Notes: generated by a model not told the origin, from the letters alone. DNA of 25,208 bases from Sterolibacterium sp964500605 (GCA_964500605.1 CAZCOS010000030.1:1-25208), one strand, 5' to 3'; positions 7,260 to 15,392 are shown, numbered from the stretch's first letter. Program-made: numbers and translations.

Positions 7260-8740
7260 GCACACAACGGGCCTGGCGTCGCCCTCATCCCCATCCGCTC
7301 CCAATCCAGCGCGGCTTCCAGTGCATCGGCCAGGCGATCAAGGTCGGCCTCCCGTCTGGCGCAAAGATCGAATTTTTCCGCCCCCGAAAACCCAGCCCAA
7401 TCCAGCAAGGCGGCGAGTGCGTCGGGTTCGTCGAAGAGACCATGCACATAACTCCCGATGATCTGCCCGTCTTCCGAAACCGCACCTTCCGGGGTGTTTT
7501 CCCCGCCCTCCCCTTCAAGGTGCAGCAACGGCGCAGCCAGTGCGGGGCCGGCAGACACACCCATGTGGATTTCATAGCCTCTCACCGCCGCGCCACCCTG
7601 CACGAGCCGGCCACACACATTCGCCAGCCACTTCTCACGCGCCAGCGTCGTTTCCATCGCCAGCCAGCCCAGCCCCGCCACGCTACCGGCCTGCCCTTCC
7701 AGCCCCAGCGGGTCATGCAGCTTTTCACCAAGCATCTGAAAGCCACCGCAAAGCCCGATCACCTTCCCGCCATAGCGCAGATGCCGCCGGATGGCTGCCT
7801 CCCAGCCCTGCGCCCGCAGCCAGGCAAGGTCGGACTGCACCGCCTTGCTGCCCGGCAACACGATCAGATCCGCCGGAGGAATCGGCTCGTTCGGGCCGAT
7901 GAAGCGAAAGGCGACTTGCGGATGCAGGCGCAGCGGATCGCAATCCGTCGCGTTACTGATGCGCGGCAAGGCCGGGGCGATCACCCGCAGACGACTCCCG
8001 GCCCCGCCCGTCCCCTCGCGCGGCAGGGCATCTTCCGCATCCAGATGCAAGCCATGCAAATAGGGCAAAACACCCAGCACCGGCTTGCCCGTGCGCTGCT
8101 CCAGCCACGCGATACCCGGTTGAAGCAAACTCATGTCGCCCCGGAAACGGTTGATGACAAAGCCCCGCACCCGCGCCTGTTCCGAATCGGAAAGCAGGGC
8201 CAGCGTGCCGACCAGATGGGCAAACACCCCGCCCCGGTCGATGTCGGCAATCAACACCACCGGGCAATCGACCGCCTCGGCAAAACCCATGTTCGCAATG
8301 TCCCGGTCACGCAGATTGATCTCCGCCGGACTGCCCGCCCCTTCGACGATGACCTGCTCGAATTCCGCCACCAGCCGCCCGAAGGATTCCAGCACCGCCG
8401 CCATCGCGCGGGGCTTGTAATCGTGATAATCACGGGCATTCATGTCGAGCCGCGCCCGGCCATGGATGATGACCTGCGCGCCGATGTCCGAAGAAGGCTT
8501 GAGCAGCACCGGGTTGAAATCCACCCGGGGCGAAAGCCCCGCCGCCTGCGCCTGTAAAGCCTGCGCCCGGCCGATTTCCCCGCCGTCCACCGTCACCGCG
8601 CTGTTCAAGGCCATGTTCTGCGGCTTGAACGGCGCGACCCGCACCCCGCGCCGTTTAAGCACCCGGCAAAGCCCCGCCACGAGCAGACTCTTGCCCGCAT
8701 CCGAAGTCGTGCCCTGCACCATCAAGGTATCTCGCCGCAT
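7256..8740 (-). CDS. cobQ: Cobyric acid synthase CobQ
   Basis: This glutamine-dependent amidotransferase amidates four side-chain carboxylates of adenosylcobyrinic a,c-diamide, giving cobyric acid in cobalamin synthesis. The 494-residue product fits the family length. The N-terminal P-loop-like synthetase domain carries GTTSDAGKS (10-18) and FKPQNMALNS; the C-terminal glutaminase domain has LCGGFQMLG with nucleophile Cys331 and SYVHGLFD with His433. The ATG at 8740 is chosen because MRRDTLMVQGTTSDAGKS is the normal family start; the 57 residues of the longer frame do not look like protein and cross the operator at 8790. No other cobalamin gene is in the window, so it is an orphan within this view. 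I see no B12 box upstream. The C-terminus ends inside a palindromic repeat. Confidence 0.95.
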   Translation of the reverse strand: MRRDTLMVQGTTSDAGKSLLVAGLCRVLKRRGVRVAPFKPQNMALNSAVTVDGGEIGRAQALQAQAAGLSPRVDFNPVLLKPSSDIGAQVIIHGRARLDMNARDYHDYKPRAMAAVLESFGRLVAEFEQVIVEGAGSPAEINLRDRDIANMGFAEAVDCPVVLIADIDRGGVFAHLVGTLALLSDSEQARVRGFVINRFRGDMSLLQPGIAWLEQRTGKPVLGVLPYLHGLHLDAEDALPREGTGGAGSRLRVIAPALPRISNATDCDPLRLHPQVAFRFIGPNEPIPPADLIVLPGSKAVQSDLAWLRAQGWEAAIRRHLRYGGKVIGLCGGFQMLGEKLHDPLGLEGQAGSVAGLGWLAMETTLAREKWLANVCGRLVQGGAAVRGYEIHMGVSAGPALAAPLLHLEGEGGENTPEGAVSEDGQIIGSYVHGLFDEPDALAALLDWAGFSGAEKFDLCARREADLDRLADALEAALDWERMGMRATPGPLCA

Positions 8741-8789
8741 CCTGCCCACCTGCTTTCCGAAAAAATCGCCCATCCGATTCAAACAAGAC

Positions 8790-8819
8790 TCAAAATTCAA
8801 ACAATAGTTTGAATTTTGA
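8790..8819. promoter_or_regulatory. PsrA/TetR-type operator palindrome
   Basis: A perfect inverted repeat with 13-base arms (TCAAAATTCAAAC / GTTTGAATTTTGA) around AATA. Its centre CAAAC-N4-GTTTG fits the published Pseudomonas PsrA consensus (G/C)AAAC-N2-4-GTTT(G/C), a TetR-family fatty-acid-responsive repressor. A further half-site ATTCAAACAA lies at 8777-8786 and is repeated within the left arm at 8795-8804. It sits between cobQ and the divergent lipoprotein hydrolase and overlaps the -35 region of the promoter at 8809-8837. No TetR gene is in the window, so the regulator identity is inference. Confidence 0.6.
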
Positions 8820-8837
8820 AACCAATCTGGATAACAT
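8809..8837 (+). promoter_or_regulatory. Candidate sigma-70 promoter of the hydrolase gene
   Basis: TTGAAT and TAACAT are separated by 17 bases, each matching four of six consensus bases. The -35 box lies in the right arm of the 8790-8819 palindrome, so binding there would be expected to block transcription. The leader to the ATG at 8987 would be about 140 bases. Confidence 0.45.
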
Positions 8838-8986
8838 GACCCAAAAAAACCGTGACAAAACGAAAACACGCCTCCCCCGGTAAAAACGCCCCGCTCATTC
8901 TGCAGGGACAAACGGGGGGCTCATTCTTCCGGGAGAGCGATGATCTCCCGAAAACGCCGGATTCTATTGGAGAGAGAGGATTCGCC

Positions 8987-11152
8987 ATGCCCCGCCTTGC
9001 CTGCCTTGCCCCATCGACCGCTTCTTTTCCAGCAACACCCGCCGTCCGAAAATGGCTCTTTGGCGGCTTGCTCGGCCTGAGCCTGGCCCTCCTCGCTGCC
9101 TGCAATGGCGGCTCCGATAGCCACTCTGCTGCCTCCACCTCCCCTGTCCGCCCGGAAATCGCCCCGCCCACCTACCCCGGCCCACTTTCCGCCACGGGCC
9201 CGAGCACCACACTCGGCACACGGCAGCTCACTGCCCAAAACAACCCGTCCATCACTCAAAACGCCAACGCCCGCTGGCGCAACTACACTCGCCCTGCCGA
9301 ATACGCCGGGGTGCTCACCTACCCCCTCCAATTCATCTCCACCCGCAACGGCAAACGGCTAGGCGTTCTCGTCTCCGTCCCTACTGACAACAGCGGCAAT
9401 GCCGCACGGGGCCGCTTTCCCGTCGTCCTCACCCAGAACGCCTACCGCATCGACCTAGGCAACCTTCTCTCCAACCTCCTCCCCCCGGCAAGCACGCTGG
9501 GGATTGGTGGAGCCGACCGCTACATGATCCGGCGCGGCTATGTTTCCGTCACCGTCGACTCCCTCGGCTCCGGCGTTTCCGAAGGGCAGCTCGACCTCTT
9601 TGGCCCCGCCGAACAAGCCACCTACGCCGATGTCGTCGACTGGGTCGTCCAGCAACCCTGGTCAAACGGAAAGATTGGCGTGGCCGGGACATCCTACCTC
9701 GGCATCACCTCACTCTTTACCGCCGCACAAGGCCACCCCGCCGTCCAGGCCGCCTTCGTCAACATCCCCATGGGCGACCCCTGGCGCGACACCCTGGGCA
9801 CCGGCGGACTACTCAACGCCTGGTTCATCTCCAACTGGCTGCCGCTTACCCAAGCCCTGAGCACCTTCAACGGCGTAGCCATTGCCCAACACCCCCACTA
9901 CGCCGACCAGATCCGTGCCGCCACCGCAGAGCACATCGCAGCCATCGACGACTTCCTCCTCCCCATCATCCGCAACGCACTCAACGGCGTCCCCGGCTAC
10001 GCCACCGACGATGGCACATTCTGGAGCGACCGCTCCCCCATCGAACAAGCCAAAAACATCCGCATCCCCACCTTCGTCATCGGCTCCAACAACGACATCT
10101 TCCAGCGCAACGAACCGCTCGTCTATGAACAGCTCAAGCGCAACACCTCCGCCAAACTGCTCATCGTCCCCGGCGCACACGCCGAATCCATCCTCTCCAC
10201 CCTCCTCAACCACAACAACCCGCTCGAAGACGGCGCCCCCGCCGCCACGGGCCTGCTGCTCCAGTGGTTCGACAAATACCTCAAGGGCATCGACAGCGGC
10301 GCGGAACGCCAGCCCAACGTTACCCAGTTCGTCAATGGCCTAGGCAATGGACTGCCGCAATACCTTACCGCCACCGACTGGCCCCATCCCCAAGCCATGC
10401 CCCAACGCCTCTACCTACGCGGCAATCTCACCCTCACCACCGACGCCCCCACAACGGAAGAAGCCACCCACACCCTCAACGAACCGCCTGCCCCCACCAT
10501 CAAACTCGGCACCAACCGCGCCGAAACCCTCCTGCGCGCCTGGGTCATCCCCAGCGACGGCAGCGAAAAATCCATCAGCTGGCTCCAATGGAGCCTCGGC
10601 TTCGTCCTGCCCCTCTTTGACTGGTACAGGGAAAGCGACACCGTCGAAACCCTGCAAAACGCCATCAACTACGAAACCGGCCTCATGACAGAAGATTACT
10701 ACCTCAACGGCCCCATCCAGGCCGACATCTGGCTCTCCTCCACCGCCCCCGAAGCCGCCATCAACGTCCGTGTCGATGACGTCGGCACGGATGGTGTGGC
10801 CCGCCCGCTCACCAACGGACTCATGTCCGCCAGCTTCCGCGCCGTAGACCCCAGCCGCTCACGCACCCTCAAAGGCGTCATGATCCAACCCTGGCACCCC
10901 TACACCCTGGCCTCGAAACAAGCCCTCAACCCCGGCGAAATCGTCAAAGTTCCCGTAGAAATCTTCCCCACCGCCGCCGTCATCAAGCCCGGCCACCGCC
11001 TACGCATCTCCATCAGTGCCAGCAACCAGGCCCAAGGCGTCTGGAGCACCCCCGACCAAGCCCGCGCCAACGGCGGCATCACCACGATATACAACGATGC
11101 CACCTACCCCTCCAGCGTCGTCCTGCCGGTCTTACCCAACAACCTCCTTTAA
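8987..11152 (+). CDS. Secreted lipoprotein, CocE/NonD-type (X-Pro dipeptidyl-peptidase S15) hydrolase
   Basis: A 721-residue alpha/beta hydrolase predicted to be exported and lipid-anchored. A signal segment of about 38 residues ends in the lipobox LAAC (Cys39). The S15/CocE fold is indicated by VDSLGSGVSEG, VVDWVVQQPWSNGKIGVAGTSYLG with probable nucleophile Ser236, the IGSNNDIF strand and VPGAHAES, which are plausible acid and histidine positions, followed by a C-terminal jelly-roll (PepX_C type) with INVRVDDVGTDGVARPL and PGHRLRISISASN. The ATG at 8987 follows GGAGAGAGAGGA and opens directly into the signal peptide; the 45 extra residues of the longer frame cover the leader. Substrate (ester, amide or peptide) is not determinable. 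Its promoter overlaps a fatty-acid-regulator-like operator, which would suit a lipid esterase. The stop is four bases before a tandem palindrome array. Confidence 0.85.
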   Translation: MPRLACLAPSTASFPATPAVRKWLFGGLLGLSLALLAACNGGSDSHSAASTSPVRPEIAPPTYPGPLSATGPSTTLGTRQLTAQNNPSITQNANARWRNYTRPAEYAGVLTYPLQFISTRNGKRLGVLVSVPTDNSGNAARGRFPVVLTQNAYRIDLGNLLSNLLPPASTLGIGGADRYMIRRGYVSVTVDSLGSGVSEGQLDLFGPAEQATYADVVDWVVQQPWSNGKIGVAGTSYLGITSLFTAAQGHPAVQAAFVNIPMGDPWRDTLGTGGLLNAWFISNWLPLTQALSTFNGVAIAQHPHYADQIRAATAEHIAAIDDFLLPIIRNALNGVPGYATDDGTFWSDRSPIEQAKNIRIPTFVIGSNNDIFQRNEPLVYEQLKRNTSAKLLIVPGAHAESILSTLLNHNNPLEDGAPAATGLLLQWFDKYLKGIDSGAERQPNVTQFVNGLGNGLPQYLTATDWPHPQAMPQRLYLRGNLTLTTDAPTTEEATHTLNEPPAPTIKLGTNRAETLLRAWVIPSDGSEKSISWLQWSLGFVLPLFDWYRESDTVETLQNAINYETGLMTEDYYLNGPIQADIWLSSTAPEAAINVRVDDVGTDGVARPLTNGLMSASFRAVDPSRSRTLKGVMIQPWHPYTLASKQALNPGEIVKVPVEIFPTAAVIKPGHRLRISISASNQAQGVWSTPDQARANGGITTIYNDATYPSSVVLPVLPNNLL

Positions 11153-11156
11153 CCCC

Positions 11157-11332
11157 GCCATTACGGACCCGACCCGCAATCTCCTCACCCCAACCCCAAC
11201 CCGTCATTGCGGGCTCGACCCGCAATCTCCTCACCCCAACCCCCAACCCGTCATTGCGGGCTCGACCCGCAATCTCCTCACCCCAACCCCCCAACCCGTC
11301 ATTGCGGGCTCGACCCGCAATCTCCTCACCCC
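11157..11332. repeat. Four-copy 47-bp tandem array of ATTGCGGG palindromes
   Basis: Units start at about 11157, 11203, 11250 and 11298 (periods 46-48). Each holds ATTGCGGG-CTCGA-CCCGCAAT, an eight-base hairpin, plus a CTCCTCACCCCAACCC tail; the first unit is diverged. It begins four bases after the hydrolase stop codon. The same palindrome recurs five times at 17157-17378. There are no unique spacers, so it is not a CRISPR array. Apparent open frames through it are artefacts of the repeat. Confidence 0.85.
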
Positions 11333-11345
11333 CAAACCCTTCGCC

Positions 11346-11389
11346 CAAAACAAAAACCGCACCCCGATTCACCATCGGCAGTGCGGTTT
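11346..11389 (-). terminator. Intrinsic terminator after fliD
   Basis: On the minus strand the stem AAACCGCA / TGCGGTTT, with an inner CCGAT/ATCGG helix, is followed by TTTGTTTT. It lies about 60 bases past the fliD stop and should end the fliC-flaG-fliD transcript before the tandem palindrome array. Confidence 0.75.
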
Positions 11390-11450
11390 CCTGGAAACGC
11401 AGAAGGAACTGCCGAGAACGGCTGCCCGGTCTTAAATTTGGCTTCTTCTC

Positions 11451-12860
11451 TTACTTCCCGCTGTTAATACCGTTGGTAATGGCGGCAATGGACGTGAGTT
11501 GTTGCGTGAGGTAGCTGGCAGTCTGGCTCATGCTCGACATCATGGTATCGAGTGCAGTGAACTGAGCTCGGTAGCGGTTTTCGATCTCCGTCATTTTGAC
11601 GGCAAGAGCCGTTCGCTGCTTGCCAATGTCGAGAATCGAACTATTGATGCCCTCAGTCCGGTTACCAATCGTTCCGGATGAACCGACGATACCGTTCAAT
11701 GCATCGTTCAAACGCTTTCCTATCCCCAAATTCCCAGGTGTAACCGAGGTAAATAATCCGACGATGTCTTTGTTGGGGTCATCCAATGCCGCCTGTAACT
11801 TCGCACCTGTCACACTCAACGAACCATCTTTCTGTACTGCAACACCGATATCGGACAACGTGGAAATCCCTCCACTCAAACCCGTAACCGAAGCACCAAT
11901 GATGGAACTCAGCTGTGATCGTATGTTACGAACCGTTCCATCACCGGTTAACGTAGAAGCCTTGCCAGTACTGGCGTTGTAAGCGGAAACATCATGCAGC
12001 ATTTTGTTTGCATCGTTATAGGCCTTGACAAATTCACTCAATGCATTCGAAACCGCCGAAGTGTCCCGCTTAACCGTCACATCTGTGCTACCAACTTTGC
12101 TCAGATTGAGGGTAACTCCCCCGATGACATCGTTGATGGTATTACTTGAGCGAGTAATAGTCAGGCTGTTAACACTTAACTGTGCATCGTCGCCTGTTTG
12201 CAGCCGTAGCGTCTGACCCGATACACCTGCCCCCCCGGCATAGGCTAGATCAGCCAAAGCATGCGTACCACCAGAACCGTCGTCAGTCACCGCGACTGTA
12301 AATGCACCGCTGCTACCGGTATTTTTAGCAGTCAGTACGAGGCGATTGGTCGTCCCATCATTAACAATGCTGGCCGTCACACCGGCATCACTTGCATTGA
12401 TGGCCGAGCGAATGCCGTCGAGTGTATTGTTGCTCCCATCGATGGCAACCGTTTTTGTGCTTGCACCCACCGTGATGGACAACGAACCGGTGCTGAAGGT
12501 GTCGGTCGTTGCGGCATAAGCCGCATCGCTGCGGATTGCAAGATTCTTGGCCAGCTGCGTCACGACGACGTTGTAGCTACCGGTTGTAGCAGAATTGGCC
12601 GCGCTGGCAGAAAGAACCGTTGCATCCGCCACGGCAGCCGAACGGCTGGTAAAAGTGCTGGAAGAAGTCAGTTTACCGACCGCTGTCTGAAGAGACGACA
12701 GCGTCCCCTTCAGCGTACCAAAGGCAGACAGCTTCGCCTGCAAACCTGCTTCCTTGGCGTTCAAAGCCGTCAACGGCTGTTTTTCCACTGCCATGAGTTT
12801 GCTAATTAGCGAATTGACGTCAAGCCCTGAACCGAGACCTGGAGATGAAATCGCAGCCAT
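11451..12860 (-). CDS. fliD: Flagellar filament cap protein FliD (HAP2)
   Basis: FliD forms the pentameric cap at the filament tip and guides insertion of exported flagellin. The 469-residue product begins MAAISSPGLGSGLDVNSLISKLMAVEKQPL, the diagnostic FliD_N start (about residues 1-105). It continues with a Flagellin_IN-like segment (GSLSITVG...IRSAINASDAGVTASI) and a FliD_C domain (about 230-455) ending in a coiled coil with RTALAVKMTEIENRYRAQFTALDTMMSSMSQTASYLTQQ (given in part: ENRYRAQFTALDTMMS). The ATG at 12860 is preceded by GGGAGG. It has its own candidate sigma-28 promoter at 12908-12934 and an intrinsic terminator. The usual downstream chaperone gene fliS is absent here; the next gene is convergent. 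Confidence 0.96.
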   Translation of the reverse strand: MAAISSPGLGSGLDVNSLISKLMAVEKQPLTALNAKEAGLQAKLSAFGTLKGTLSSLQTAVGKLTSSSTFTSRSAAVADATVLSASAANSATTGSYNVVVTQLAKNLAIRSDAAYAATTDTFSTGSLSITVGASTKTVAIDGSNNTLDGIRSAINASDAGVTASIVNDGTTNRLVLTAKNTGSSGAFTVAVTDDGSGGTHALADLAYAGGAGVSGQTLRLQTGDDAQLSVNSLTITRSSNTINDVIGGVTLNLSKVGSTDVTVKRDTSAVSNALSEFVKAYNDANKMLHDVSAYNASTGKASTLTGDGTVRNIRSQLSSIIGASVTGLSGGISTLSDIGVAVQKDGSLSVTGAKLQAALDDPNKDIVGLFTSVTPGNLGIGKRLNDALNGIVGSSGTIGNRTEGINSSILDIGKQRTALAVKMTEIENRYRAQFTALDTMMSSMSQTASYLTQQLTSIAAITNGINSGK

Positions 12861-12907
12861 GTTATGAACCTCCCATCAAAATTGAGCCGCTAATCCTCAT
12901 GCCTGCA

Positions 12908-12934
12908 TTATCGACCATTCAAGGCAAAACTGAA
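12908..12934 (-). promoter_or_regulatory. Candidate sigma-28 promoter of fliD
   Basis: On the minus strand TTCAGTTT, an 11-base spacer and GTCGATAA match the FliA consensus TAAAGTTT-N11-GCCGATAA at 6 of 8 and 7 of 8 positions. The predicted leader to the fliD ATG is about 40 bases. This would make fliD a late gene expressed independently of fliC-flaG read-through. Confidence 0.65.
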
Positions 12935-13038
12935 GGATGCTGGATAAAACCCAAAATGCGGAATCATCCAAACCAAACCCGGATGCAGATTCTGCATACA
13001 CGGCATCCAACGCTCTGCTTCGAAGACAATGTATTCTT

Positions 13039-13413
13039 TCAAGCCTTGTCTTTTAGCAAGAGACCCTGGAATTGTTCGATCTGCCGGGCAAGCTCGAGCA
13101 TTTCCTTCGAGGGAATCTGGCGAATCATTTCACCTGTCTGAGAATCAGTTAGCTTGACAACCGTGCGGCCCGAATCCTGATCAACCGAAAATTCCAGATT
13201 GCTCGCCATGGTTTGAACGATTTCTTGAACCGACTGAGCAGCCTGTTTCACTTCAATCGTTGTAGGTTCAGCCGTCGTCGCCCGCTGCGCAGGATTCATC
13301 GCATCACCTCTGATCTGTGATGACGCCGGGGTCTGCGATGCATTGACACTTTCTGTAGCAACGCCAACACGGTTAGCCAAAGTTGCAATGCTACCGAGAT
13401 TCTGGATGTTCAT
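13039..13413 (-). CDS. flaG: Flagellar protein FlaG
   Basis: A 124-residue FlaG-family protein. The family is found beside flagellin genes and affects filament length in several bacteria; the mechanism is not well defined. A variable polar N-terminal half is followed by the conserved C-terminal FlaG region with LEFSVDQDSGRTVVKLTD, TGEMIRQIPSKEMLELARQ and a short hydrophobic end. The ATG at 13413 is preceded by GGAGG and is preferred over a longer reading that runs into the fliC-flaG hairpin. It lies between fliC and fliD in the usual order. I see no sigma-28 promoter of its own, so it likely depends on read-through from fliC past the hairpin at 13441-13470. Confidence 0.92.
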   Translation of the reverse strand: MNIQNLGSIATLANRVGVATESVNASQTPASSQIRGDAMNPAQRATTAEPTTIEVKQAAQSVQEIVQTMASNLEFSVDQDSGRTVVKLTDSQTGEMIRQIPSKEMLELARQIEQFQGLLLKDKA

Positions 13414-13440
13414 GATCGATCCTCCATATAGATGCGCAAA

Positions 13441-13470
13441 GGGTGAAACACCCATTTCGGTGTCTCACCC
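13441..13470 (-). terminator. Hairpin between fliC and flaG (attenuator-like)
   Basis: A 12-base-pair stem (GGGTGAAACACC / GGTGTCTCACCC on the plus strand) with a six-base loop. The only imperfect pair is a G-U on the minus-strand transcript and A-C on the other, so it is built for the fliC transcript. Only three Us follow, suggesting partial termination or 3' end protection of the abundant fliC message rather than full stop. Confidence 0.65.
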
Positions 13471-13496
13471 CCTGCTACCAAAGCCCTCGCCGTCGA

Positions 13497-15323
13497 TTAT
13501 TTCAGCAGGCTCAACACCGATTGCGGCAGGGAGTTCGCCTGAGCCAGCATGGCCGTACCAGCTTGTTGCAGAATCTGGGCACGCGACATGTTGGCCGTTT
13601 CCGCCGCGAAGTCGGTATCCATAATCCGGCTACGGGAAGCCGAAAGGTTTTCAGCCGTGGTCTGCAGGTTCGTCACCACCGAACTGAAGCGGTTCTGATA
13701 AGCACCGAGTGCAGCACGCGAACTGTTGATCTGCGAAAGTGCCGAATCAATGACACCAAGAGCATTGGAAGCACCAGAGGCGGTCGTCAGATCCAGTGCC
13801 GAAACACCCGATGAAGCACTCAGCGTCGCCGCCGTAATCCCAACAGTCAAGCCGCTGGAAGCCGCCGCAGTCCCCGCCACGTCTGAAACCGTTAGTCCGC
13901 TGCTGCTGGTCGTGCTCAGATTGACTGAAGAGTAATAGGTCACAGTCCGATCACCGACAGCCATATCGGTCAGACCGAAGTTGGCCGCGTTCGTCGCAGC
14001 CGACACACCGGAAGCCACTAATGCCCCTCTCAACTGGATTTCAATCTGGCTACCGTTGGCTGAGCTCAGCGAATAGCCAGTACCCGCACCATTGATAGTG
14101 GCAGTAACGCCGGTCTTGCTGGTCACGGAATTGATGGCGGTGACCAGAGCCGTGGTTTGCGCCGCTGGACTACCGCCGGCGGTCACCGCACCGATGCTGT
14201 GACCATTGATCAACAGATCGCCGGCAGTGATGCCAACGGCGTTGGCGGAGATGGTGGCAGAGTTCCAGCCGCTGTTGACCTTCTGGTCGAGCGTCGTGTT
14301 AGTGGTCACATCGGAACCGAATCCCAATCCAGAGATTGCCCTTGTAACAGCAGCACCGTTGTACACAGAGATATTGCGGCCATCGGCGGCCGTGAGCGAA
14401 ACAGCACCGGTGGTGTTGTCGAACGTCGCGGTGACGCCCGTTAGACCGGTCTTGGCATTGATGGCGGCAGTCATCTGACCACCGCGCTCAACGGCACTAC
14501 CAGCAGCAGCAATCGCGCCGATATCAATGTCGTTGATCTTGACCGTGCCCACCGTGATGCCAGTGGCAAAGCCGGTGGCGGCAGTACCAGTCAGGGTGTT
14601 GGCTTGAGCTGTCGCCGTGACGCCGGTGTTGGCGGCATTGATCGCATTGGCCACGGCAATCGCGCTGGTGCGGCCACCGAAGGACGAGACGCCGTCGGAG
14701 GTAGTCGCACCGACGCTGACACCATTTAATGCCAGAGCACCCGCATTAAGCCCCGTACCATTGACCCGTGCCCCTGTAGATTTTGCCGAAGCACTCATGA
14801 CAGAACCTACACCCAGCGCATCCGTCTTGGCACTGGCGATCTTGTCGATGCTGATGGTCTGGCCAGAGTTCGCGCCAACCTGGAAGGCTTGGGCGGTAAA
14901 TGTACCGTCGAGCAGATTCACACCGTTGAAGCTGGTCGTGGTGGCCACACGCTGGATTTCAGCGACCAACTGGCTGGCTTCGTTGTTCAACGCGGCACGG
15001 TCGGAAGCACTGTTGCTGGCGTTGGCGGCTTGGACAGCCAGCTCGCGGATACGCTGGAGGTTGTCGGAAACGGCATTCAGAGCACCTTCTGCCGTCTGCG
15101 CCAGGGAGATACCGTCGTTCGCGTTACGTGCAGCCTGATTCAGACCATTGATCTGGGTGGTCATGCGCGAGGAAATCGCCATACCGGCAGCGTCGTCCTT
15201 GGCACTATTGATGCGCAGCCCCGAGGACAAGCGCTGCAAGGACGTCGCCAGAGAATTCTGGGATGTGGTCAGGTTGCGTTGTGCATTCAGCGACGCAATG
15301 TTGGTATTGATGACGGAGGCCAT
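13497..15323 (-). CDS. fliC: Flagellin FliC with three Flagellin_IN repeats
   Basis: The filament subunit, 608 residues. The D0/D1 ends are classical: N-terminal INTNIASLNAQRNL, LQRLSSGLRINSAKDDAAGM and LAQTAEGALNAVSDNLQRIR; C-terminal RSRIMDTDFAAETANMSRAQ and a QSVLSLLK end. The centre (about 170-510) is long, Ala/Ser/Thr/Gly-rich and contains three Flagellin_IN-like repeats (about 191-240, 255-325 and 363-430), each with a 'L-I-N-G-x-x-I-G ... AINA ... TGVTAT' pattern. There is no cysteine. The ATG at 15323 follows AAGGAG. A near-perfect sigma-28 promoter lies at 15393-15419 and a stem-loop at the predicted 5' end of the mRNA. Flagellar export at the cell pole or side cannot be told from sequence. 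Confidence 0.97.
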   Translation of the reverse strand: MASVINTNIASLNAQRNLTTSQNSLATSLQRLSSGLRINSAKDDAAGMAISSRMTTQINGLNQAARNANDGISLAQTAEGALNAVSDNLQRIRELAVQAANASNSASDRAALNNEASQLVAEIQRVATTTSFNGVNLLDGTFTAQAFQVGANSGQTISIDKIASAKTDALGVGSVMSASAKSTGARVNGTGLNAGALALNGVSVGATTSDGVSSFGGRTSAIAVANAINAANTGVTATAQANTLTGTAATGFATGITVGTVKINDIDIGAIAAAGSAVERGGQMTAAINAKTGLTGVTATFDNTTGAVSLTAADGRNISVYNGAAVTRAISGLGFGSDVTTNTTLDQKVNSGWNSATISANAVGITAGDLLINGHSIGAVTAGGSPAAQTTALVTAINSVTSKTGVTATINGAGTGYSLSSANGSQIEIQLRGALVASGVSAATNAANFGLTDMAVGDRTVTYYSSVNLSTTSSSGLTVSDVAGTAAASSGLTVGITAATLSASSGVSALDLTTASGASNALGVIDSALSQINSSRAALGAYQNRFSSVVTNLQTTAENLSASRSRIMDTDFAAETANMSRAQILQQAGTAMLAQANSLPQSVLSLLK

Positions 15324-15359
15324 TTTGATTCTCCTTTATGGATCAGTACGTTACGAAGG

Positions 15360-15385
15360 AAAGGCGCAATGTCTTCGCCGCCTTT
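15360..15385 (-). promoter_or_regulatory. 5'-terminal stem-loop in fliC leader
   Basis: AAAGGCG and CGCCTTT form a perfect seven-base stem around a 12-base loop. With the sigma-28 -10 box ending at 15393, transcription should start near 15386, placing this stem at the extreme 5' end of the mRNA. Such 5' stems are known to protect abundant messages (for example ompA) from RNase E-type decay. Confidence 0.5.
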
Positions 15386-15392
15386 GGTTCAG

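Noticed and set aside
7250..8557. 435-codon open frame on the plus strand opposite cobQ
   Set aside because: CobQ on the minus strand has complete catalytic motifs; the plus frame is Arg/His/Pro-rich shadow sequence.
8741..8986. Cobalamin riboswitch upstream of cobQ
   Set aside because: No B12 box-like sequence is visible in this interval, and much of it is taken by the inverted repeat and the divergent promoter.
11157..11332. Possible CRISPR array
   Set aside because: The whole 47-bp unit repeats; there are no unique spacers, no cas genes, and units differ mainly in C-tract length.
11016..11514. Overlapping open frames with repeated CGLDPQSPHP-type peptides
   Set aside because: They are translations of the 47-bp palindrome array in all frames; no start signal or homology.
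14617..15138. 173-codon open frame opposite fliC
   Set aside because: Antisense shadow of the Ala/Thr-rich flagellin; no ribosome binding site or recognisable family.
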